Source: Spirochaetia bacterium
Lineage (GTDB): Bacteria > Spirochaetota > Spirochaetia > DSM-16054 > Sediminispirochaetaceae
Assembly: GCA_021736475.1 (NCBI GenBank)
Contig: JAIPFV010000001.1
Location: 1 to 64,000, forward strand
Length of the DNA stretch: 64,000 nt
Reading direction: 5' to 3'
Below, in pieces: positions 58,713 through 64,000 of this stretch (the first letter of the stretch is position 1; each line of letters starts with the position of its first letter). The position numbers were made by a program, and so were the translations under genes. The notes under the pieces are model-generated. The model had not been told where the DNA came from. It ran no database searches and was given only the letters and a program-made list of their open reading frames with translations.

Positions 58713-59496
58713 GGGCTCGCAGAACAGAACTGTTCTGCGCCTTCGTAATTTATTTATCTCCGGTGCCGCGGTCCTAGTTCTACTGGTAATCTGGTGGACC
58801 GCTGCGGTACTGATGGATGCCGCTATAATCCTTCCTCCTCCGCCGGCAGTAATTCGTGAGCTGCTGGGCTTGCTGCAAAGTAATGACTTCTGGATCTCCG
58901 TGTGGGTAACCCTTCTACGTGGCTTCACAGGGTTTATTATTTCGCTGTCGGTAGGTACGGTTGTCGGCATTGCAGCCGGCATCAGCTTGCCCCTGCATGC
59001 ATTATTCAAACCGCTTATTGCTATTATCCGAACCACACCGATTATGTCGGTAATTCTAATCGCTCTGTTGTGGTTTAAAACCGGAACCGTGCCGGTTTTC
59101 TCCTCCTTCCTAATAGCCTTCCCCGTCATTACGCAGAACATAATTGTCGGTATTCGGCAGACCGATCAAAAACTGCTGCAAATGGGACGTGCCTATGGCT
59201 TAGACTCCACCCGCAGGTTGCTTCACATTTCTGTGCCCTCAGTAGTGCCGTACTTAATATCTGGAGCCCAAACAGCATTGGGTTTGACATGGAAGGTGGT
59301 GGTCGCAGCAGAGGTTTTAAGCCTGCCGAATTGGGGAGTGGGGAGTGAGATGCAGTTATCCCAGATGAGTCTTGAGACCGCCCAGGTATTTGCCTGGACA
59401 GCGGTTGCAATACTGTTGAGTGCGGGCAGCCAGTGGCTTCTGAGTCTTGGAATCCACAGCATGCCGTGGAGCCGTCTGTATGCCGATTCAGTGTAG
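58687..59496 (+). CDS. ABC transporter permease (SsuC-like)
   Basis: Multi-TM; EAA-like loop MGRAYGLDSTRRLLHISVPSVVPYLISG. Confidence 0.9.
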   Translation: MTGSTLPHKGSQNRTVLRLRNLFISGAAVLVLLVIWWTAAVLMDAAIILPPPPAVIRELLGLLQSNDFWISVWVTLLRGFTGFIISLSVGTVVGIAAGISLPLHALFKPLIAIIRTTPIMSVILIALLWFKTGTVPVFSSFLIAFPVITQNIIVGIRQTDQKLLQMGRAYGLDSTRRLLHISVPSVVPYLISGAQTALGLTWKVVVAAEVLSLPNWGVGSEMQLSQMSLETAQVFAWTAVAILLSAGSQWLLSLGIHSMPWSRLYADSV

Positions 59497-60187
59497 TGGG
59501 CTAAGCCTCAGTTTCAAGGATTTAACGGTTTTTGATAATTTCTCTTTGGAAATACCGGACCGCCATGTGACTGCTGTCCTGGGACCTTCCGGATGCGGAA
59601 AAACTACCCTGCTTAATCTTATTTCAGGGCTGTTGAATCCTGCAGTTGGAAATGTAAGCGGAGTCGGTGATGAGCGTATCAGTTATCTCTTTCAGGAGCC
59701 GCGACTGCTTCCTTGGAAGAGCGTGCGGAAGAATATTGAGCTGGTACTGGGGCCGTTTATGCAACCGAAGGAAGCTTCAGAGCGTTGCAGTAAGTTTTTG
59801 GAAATGGTAGGCCTCAGTCGTTTCACCGATTATTATCCCCACGAACTGTCCGGAGGAATGCGGCAAAGGGCAGCAGTGGCCAGAGCTTTTGCCTATCCCG
59901 CCGGTGTAATGCTGATGGATGAACCCTTCCAAGCGTTGGATCTACACCTCAAACTCTCTTTGATCGAACTGTTTGAGAAGCTGTGGAGCCACGACCGACG
60001 CACCGCCGTATTTGTTACCCACGATATTCAGGAGGCCCTTCTGCTAGGTGATACGATTGTAGTGTTATACGGACCTCCGGCAGAAATACAGGCCGCCATA
60101 CCGAACCCCGTGCTCCGTGAGCAGCGTTCCTTAAAGGAGCATGCCACATTAGAGCTGGAACAACAGCTCTATTCTCTGCTTGCCTGA
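59480..60187 (+). CDS. ABC transporter ATP-binding protein (SsuB-like; ORF track start 59447)
   Basis: LGPSGCGKTTLLNLISGLL, ELSGGMRQRAAVARAFAYPAGVMLMDEPFQALD. Confidence 0.93.
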   Translation: MPIQCSGLSLSFKDLTVFDNFSLEIPDRHVTAVLGPSGCGKTTLLNLISGLLNPAVGNVSGVGDERISYLFQEPRLLPWKSVRKNIELVLGPFMQPKEASERCSKFLEMVGLSRFTDYYPHELSGGMRQRAAVARAFAYPAGVMLMDEPFQALDLHLKLSLIELFEKLWSHDRRTAVFVTHDIQEALLLGDTIVVLYGPPAEIQAAIPNPVLREQRSLKEHATLELEQQLYSLLA

Positions 60188-60225
60188 GCCTTTATCTATC
60201 CTTAAACTTAAAGTAGGAGGTAGGT

Positions 60226-60879
60226 ATGCGACTGCTGGTAGTTTCGGATATTCACGGGAATGGAGATGCTCTTGATAAATGTCGCGATGAGGCCGCAACG
60301 GCGGACATCCTGCTCTGTGTAGGAGATCTTACCCATTTTGGAGGGGTAACCGAGGCGCGCAAGATTTTGGATAAACTGCGAACGCTCCATCCGCTAGTGC
60401 GTTCAGTAGCAGGCAATTGTGATAATCGAGAAATCGAATCCTATTTGCAAGAGGAAGGGGTGCTCCTAACTTCGAAGACCGAAGAAATTCAGGGAGCCCG
60501 GTTTGTGGGGCTCAGCGGAGCTATGCCGGGACCAATAGATACCCCCTATGAGATATCGGAAGATCAAATTGAAACTTTTCTGGAACAGCTGCCTGCTGAT
60601 GCAACTCAGCCGCTTATGTTAGTCTGCCATCAACCGCCCTATAATACCGTGGCCGATCGGGCAATGAAAATGAAACACGTGGGTAGTCATCGCCTATCGG
60701 AGTGGATAAAAGCACGACAGCCTCTTGTGGTGCTTTCAGGACATATACATGAGTCCTTTGGGCACAAAGTGTATGGCCACAGCCATATCATCAATCCAGG
60801 TGCCTTAAAAGAGGGCCGCTATGCGATGGTAGACGTTGAGCTGGAAAGAAATGAGGTTTCAGCTGTTTTGAAAGCTTGA
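60226..60879 (+). CDS. YfcE-type metallophosphoesterase
   Basis: LLVVSDIHGNGDAL, VGDLTHFG, GNCDNRE, SGHIHESFGHKVYGHSHIINPGALKEGRYA. Confidence 0.9.
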   Translation: MRLLVVSDIHGNGDALDKCRDEAATADILLCVGDLTHFGGVTEARKILDKLRTLHPLVRSVAGNCDNREIESYLQEEGVLLTSKTEEIQGARFVGLSGAMPGPIDTPYEISEDQIETFLEQLPADATQPLMLVCHQPPYNTVADRAMKMKHVGSHRLSEWIKARQPLVVLSGHIHESFGHKVYGHSHIINPGALKEGRYAMVDVELERNEVSAVLKA

Positions 60880-60910
60880 GAGGCTCGATTGATAGCCTTA
60901 ACAACTGCAA

Positions 60911-60956
60911 TAACCGTGTGCATCATAACCGTAGGCATCATTACCGTGCAGGCATA
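60911..60956 (+). repeat. About 15-bp imperfect tandem repeat x3
   Basis: ATAACCGTGTGCATC / ATAACCGTAGGCATC / ATTACCGTGCAGGCAT. Confidence 0.8.
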
Positions 60957-60987
60957 AAAAAAGCGTTGAGCCAAGGGCTCAACGCTT
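60957..60987 (-). terminator. Intrinsic terminator of tRNA-Phe (possibly bidirectional)
   Basis: Minus strand AGCGTTGAGCC-CTT-GGCTCAACGCT followed by T-run. Confidence 0.88.
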
Positions 60988-60992
60988 AACTG

Positions 60993-61065
60993 TGCCGCCG
61001 AACAGAATTGAACTGTTGACACGGGGATTTTCAGTCCCCTGCTCTACCGACTGAGCTACAGCGGC
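60993..61065 (-). tRNA. tRNA-Phe (anticodon GAA), CCA not encoded
   Basis: Minus strand GCCGCTG TA GCTC..GAGC A GGGGACTGAAAATCCCC GTGTC AACAGTTCAATTCTGTT CGGCGGC A; acceptor, D, anticodon and T arms pair. Confidence 0.96.
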
Positions 61066-61078
61066 ACGAACGAGTGTA

Positions 61079-61107
61079 TTTATACCGATTTATTGAAAAA
61101 TTGTCAA
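61079..61107 (-). promoter_or_regulatory. Promoter of tRNA-Phe
   Basis: Minus strand TTGACA, 17 bp, TATAAA. Confidence 0.82.
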
Positions 61108-61140
61108 GGGAGCCCGTGAAAATTGCTGCAAAAATTTTAA

Positions 61141-61280
61141 TGGTTCAAAGCTTGGGGGATGCTTCTTCCCACACTCCGATAAAGAGTATTTTCTATCTAT
61201 TGTTTTGTGAAAATCACATTCTTCTAGACTGATGGGGTGTGGTTGTAGCTTAAATTTAAATTCCCACAAGCTTTGAACCA
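61141..61280. repeat. MITE-like element with terminal inverted repeats
   Basis: TGGTTCAAAGCTTGgGGGA at left, and TGGTTCAAAGCTTGtGGGA on the opposite strand at right; further inner complementarity (CCACACtCC / GGGGTGTGG). Confidence 0.7.
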
Positions 61281-61287
61281 CTAATAA

Positions 61288-61316
61288 TTGTCTAAGTGCT
61301 AAGTGATTGATACAAT
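61288..61316 (+). promoter_or_regulatory. Promoter-like sequence of the fliG paralogue
   Basis: TTGTCT, 17 bp, TACAAT, 6 nt before ATG. Confidence 0.55.
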
Positions 61317-61322
61317 AGAATA

Positions 61323-62597
61323 ATGAAAAACCGCCATGCGATACAAGCCTACAAATTGCAGGCTTTTCAAAAGAAAGAAGATCCCCCTAAAAAGGGGAAG
61401 AAGAAAGACTCGAAGGCCGACCCATCACCGGACAAACAGCAACCTCTGCAGACAAGAAGAAAGCCGAGTCGGGATACCGGAGATACGGCCGACACGAAGG
61501 CCAGTAAAGATTATGCCCCTGTCTCAAACCGAGATTCAGAGGGAAAGTCGCAGAAGGGTGAGATTTATCGAGCCGGTACTGCAGGAATAATTGGACGTAA
61601 TGGATTCCTCAAAACCGGTTTTGGACATAAAAAAGCGGCCAAACTGCTGCTTCTTTTAGGAAAGGAGCAGGCAGCTGTGGTGCTTAAGCACCTGTCTCAG
61701 GATGAAATTGAGAAGGTGACAGGGGAAATCGCAAAAATAAAAAGAATCGAGCGCCCCGAGGCTGAAAAGATTCTTGAAGAGTTCGGTGATATCGCCGGGG
61801 ATTTAGCTGCTAATCCACGAGGAGGGGTGGAGACTGCCCGCGAGATGCTGACCAGTTCTTTTGGTGAAGACAAGGCGAATGAAATATTGGGGAAGGTGCA
61901 TCCGTATAGTGGAAATCGGCCATTTTCATTTCTGAATGATATGGATTATCAGCAGATTATGCTATTGCTGCGCAAAGAGCCGGTGCATGTAATGAGTATT
62001 GTTCTCTCCTATTTAGTACCGAATAAGGCCTCACAAGTGCTGGAGTCCCTCCCTCCTGAAGTACAGCAGCAGGCAGTGAAACGTATAGCCCGGATGGGAC
62101 AAGTATCCCCGGAGGTGCTCTCTTCGGTTGAAGAGAGCCTGCGTGAACGGATCAGGACGCAGGGGAGGGTGATTACTGAGGATATTGACGGACAAGCGGT
62201 TTTAGCAGATATTTTGAAGAATTTACCGCTTCAAGATGAGAATCGGATACTAGACAACTTACATGAAGAAAACAGCAGTTTAGCCGATGAAATACGGGAG
62301 AGGCTGTTTTCCGTCGAGAGTGTACTGGAAATTCCGGATAAACAGTTGCAGGAACTGCTGCACAAGTATCCTGACCGGGATATTGCGACTATACTGAAAG
62401 GGAAGACTGAGGAGCTTGCAGATAAGATCCTTCGGAATGTTTCACAACGCCGGCAACAGTTCATACGCAGCGAAAGGGAGCAGCTGGGGCCGATGAAACG
62501 TACGGAGGTAGATAGGGTGACCAAAGATTTTATGGCTTTTATTAGAAGTCAGGCAGAGCAGGGCGAGGTTACCCTTGAACGGGACGAACTGGTATAA
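61323..62597 (+). CDS. fliG: FliG-family protein with about 95-aa basic/disordered N-terminal extension
   Basis: KKAAKLLLLLGKEQAAVVLKHLSQDEIEKVTGEIAKI; MDYQQIMLLLRKEPVHVMSIVLSYLVPNKASQVLESLPPEVQQQAVKRIARM. Confidence 0.88.
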   Translation: MKNRHAIQAYKLQAFQKKEDPPKKGKKKDSKADPSPDKQQPLQTRRKPSRDTGDTADTKASKDYAPVSNRDSEGKSQKGEIYRAGTAGIIGRNGFLKTGFGHKKAAKLLLLLGKEQAAVVLKHLSQDEIEKVTGEIAKIKRIERPEAEKILEEFGDIAGDLAANPRGGVETAREMLTSSFGEDKANEILGKVHPYSGNRPFSFLNDMDYQQIMLLLRKEPVHVMSIVLSYLVPNKASQVLESLPPEVQQQAVKRIARMGQVSPEVLSSVEESLRERIRTQGRVITEDIDGQAVLADILKNLPLQDENRILDNLHEENSSLADEIRERLFSVESVLEIPDKQLQELLHKYPDRDIATILKGKTEELADKILRNVSQRRQQFIRSEREQLGPMKRTEVDRVTKDFMAFIRSQAEQGEVTLERDELV

Positions 62598-62618
62598 ATC
62601 GGTAGAGGAGGAGAGAGC

Positions 62619-63134
62619 GTGTATTCAACAGGAATAGCATATTTGTTGTGGTTAATATCCGGTTTCGGTGTACTGGGTTTCCATAGATTTTATTTAGGAA
62701 AAATAGGTACTGGGCTGCTGTATATTATTACCGGCGGACTGTTTGGGATTGGATCGGTGTATGATTTTATTACCCTTCCCTTGCAGGTGCGTGAGGCAAA
62801 TTTACGAACAGGATGGAGAAATGCCCTGTATGGACAACAGCAGACCATGCGACCGGTAGGTGGGATGTCTTATGGGGATCGTACTGACAAAGGGCGCCGG
62901 CATCCGCTTGAACAGGTCATACTGCAAACTGCGAAGCGCAATAATGGAGTTGCCACCCCCTCTGAAGTAGCGTTAGAAAGTGAACGTAGTCTGGACGAGG
63001 TAAAATCGGCGTTAGAGAAGTTGGTGGAGAAGAACTACGCAGAGCTGCGGGTAAGCAAGAAAAACGGGGGGCTGGTGTACTTTTTCTCGGAATTTTCAGG
63101 TGACGGTTCACATCCCGATCTGGAGGATTTCTAA
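62619..63134 (+). CDS. TM2-domain protein with C-terminal winged-helix-like region
   Basis: YLLWLISGFGVLGFHRFYLGKIGTGLLYIITGGLFGIGSVYDF. Confidence 0.88.
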   Translation: MYSTGIAYLLWLISGFGVLGFHRFYLGKIGTGLLYIITGGLFGIGSVYDFITLPLQVREANLRTGWRNALYGQQQTMRPVGGMSYGDRTDKGRRHPLEQVILQTAKRNNGVATPSEVALESERSLDEVKSALEKLVEKNYAELRVSKKNGGLVYFFSEFSGDGSHPDLEDF

Positions 63135-63156
63135 CCAGGCGCAATTCACTGGAGTA

Positions 63157-63185
63157 TTGACATTTCGGCTCCCCATGCCTAATAT
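63157..63185 (+). promoter_or_regulatory. sigma70-like promoter of alaS
   Basis: TTGACA, 17 bp, TAATAT, 8 nt before ATG. Confidence 0.75.
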
Positions 63186-63193
63186 TCTAACCT

Positions 63194-64000
63194 ATGACAG
63201 CAGACGAACTTAGACAGAAATATATCGATTTCTTTAAGGAACAAGGACACGCCCAAATCTCCGGTAAATCTCTGGTTCCGGAGAACGATCCTACAGTACT
63301 GTTTACCACGGCCGGTATGCACCCCCTGGTCCCCTATTTACTAGGTCAGGACCATCCGGCGGGCAGCCGTCTGGTAAACTATCAGAAATGTATCCGCACC
63401 GGAGATATAGAATCGGTTGGGGACTTGAGCCACCTTACTTTCTTTGAGATGCTGGGAAACTGGTCATTAGGCGACTACTTCAAAAAGGGCGCTATCAAAA
63501 TGAGTTATGAGTTCCTCACCTCCGACAAGTGGTTAGGCCTCCCACCCGAGAAGATATCGGTTACCGTTTTTGAAGGCGATCAAGATGTGCCTCGCGATGA
63601 TGAATCAGCGGAGGCCTGGAGATCGGTTGGAATACCGGAGGACCGCATTTATTATCTGCCCCGCGAAGACAATTGGTGGGGTCCCGCCGGACAAACCGGT
63701 CCCTGTGGTCCCGACTCCGAGATGTTCATAGATACTGGTAAGGCTGCCTGTGGCCCAGATTGTCGGCCGGGTTGCTCCTGCGGAAAATACTTTGAAGTGT
63801 GGAACGATGTTTTCATGCAGTATAATAAAAAGGCTGATGGAACTTTTCCTCCCCTAGAACGAAAATGCGTAGATACAGGTATGGGGATTGAACGGACTGT
63901 TGCGATTTTGCAGGGCAAGGGTTCGGTATATGATATCGAGGTCTTCACACCGATCATAGAAGGAATCGAGAAAATCAGTGGTGCAAAATACCATCAGGAT
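63194..64000 (+). CDS. alaS: Alanyl-tRNA synthetase, 3'-truncated by window edge (absent from ORF track)
   Basis: Own translation: [52 protein letters not shown]...[12 protein letters not shown]-type motif ([16 protein letters not shown]). Confidence 0.95.
   Translation, partial: MTADELRQKYIDFFKEQGHAQISGKSLVPENDPTVLFTTAGMHPLVPYLLGQDHPAGSRLVNYQKCIRTGDIESVGDLSHLTFFEMLGNWSLGDYFKKGAIKMSYEFLTSDKWLGLPPEKISVTVFEGDQDVPRDDESAEAWRSVGIPEDRIYYLPREDNWWGPAGQTGPCGPDSEMFIDTGKAACGPDCRPGCSCGKYFEVWNDVFMQYNKKADGTFPPLERKCVDTGMGIERTVAILQGKGSVYDIEVFTPIIEGIEKISGAKYHQD

Noticed and set aside
61090-61281. 63-aa minus-strand ORF in the inverted-repeat element
   Set aside because: GTG start lies within the inverted repeat, no SD, and it overlaps the tRNA-Phe promoter; treated as relic rather than gene.
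1-64000. CRISPR arrays, rRNA operons, prophage or intact transposases
   Set aside because: None recognised by reading; gene content is housekeeping throughout. A full self-comparison was not possible without tools.

Overview
This 64 kb window looks like a housekeeping chromosomal segment from a free-living spirochaete. The support is gene content and family fit: a SpiroCoCo-type giant coiled-coil protein, a FliG paralogue, two bactofilins, TPR-rich envelope proteins and a short-form-like AlaRS. I recognise about 60 CDS, one tRNA-Phe(GAA), several intrinsic terminators and many sigma70-like promoters. I saw no rRNA, CRISPR array, prophage or intact IS element. Main loci, in order: rny-ymdB-tlyA / GerMN (convergent); ptsI-der-MerR; a TPR / outer-membrane protein / ExbB-ExbD-TonB envelope locus; a SpiroCoCo coiled-coil gene; grpE-dnaK-dnaJ; rlmB; purD; dus-tatD; M23 peptidase-bactofilin-DUF327-RicT-rpsT-hup-lnt; a response regulator and second bactofilin-cinA; rho-rpmE; galK-surE; clpS-clpA-aat; a uridine-kinase-like/HD-GYP cluster; gltX-glyS-tyrS; an SsuABC/ThiY-like ABC importer; tRNA-Phe; fliG; and a partial alaS. 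The most unusual observations are non-coding. (1) A two-hairpin element of about 65 nt occurs twice, upstream of exbB and of rpmE. Hairpin 1 is nearly sequence-identical and hairpin 2 is conserved in shape with compensatory changes. (2) Five promoters (ptsI, the TPR gene, surE, fliG, alaS) have a -10 box only 6-8 nt before the ATG, which predicts leaderless mRNAs. (3) A MITE-like inverted-repeat element of about 140 bp lies between tRNA-Phe and fliG. (4) The rho and SpiroCoCo upstream regions are structured.
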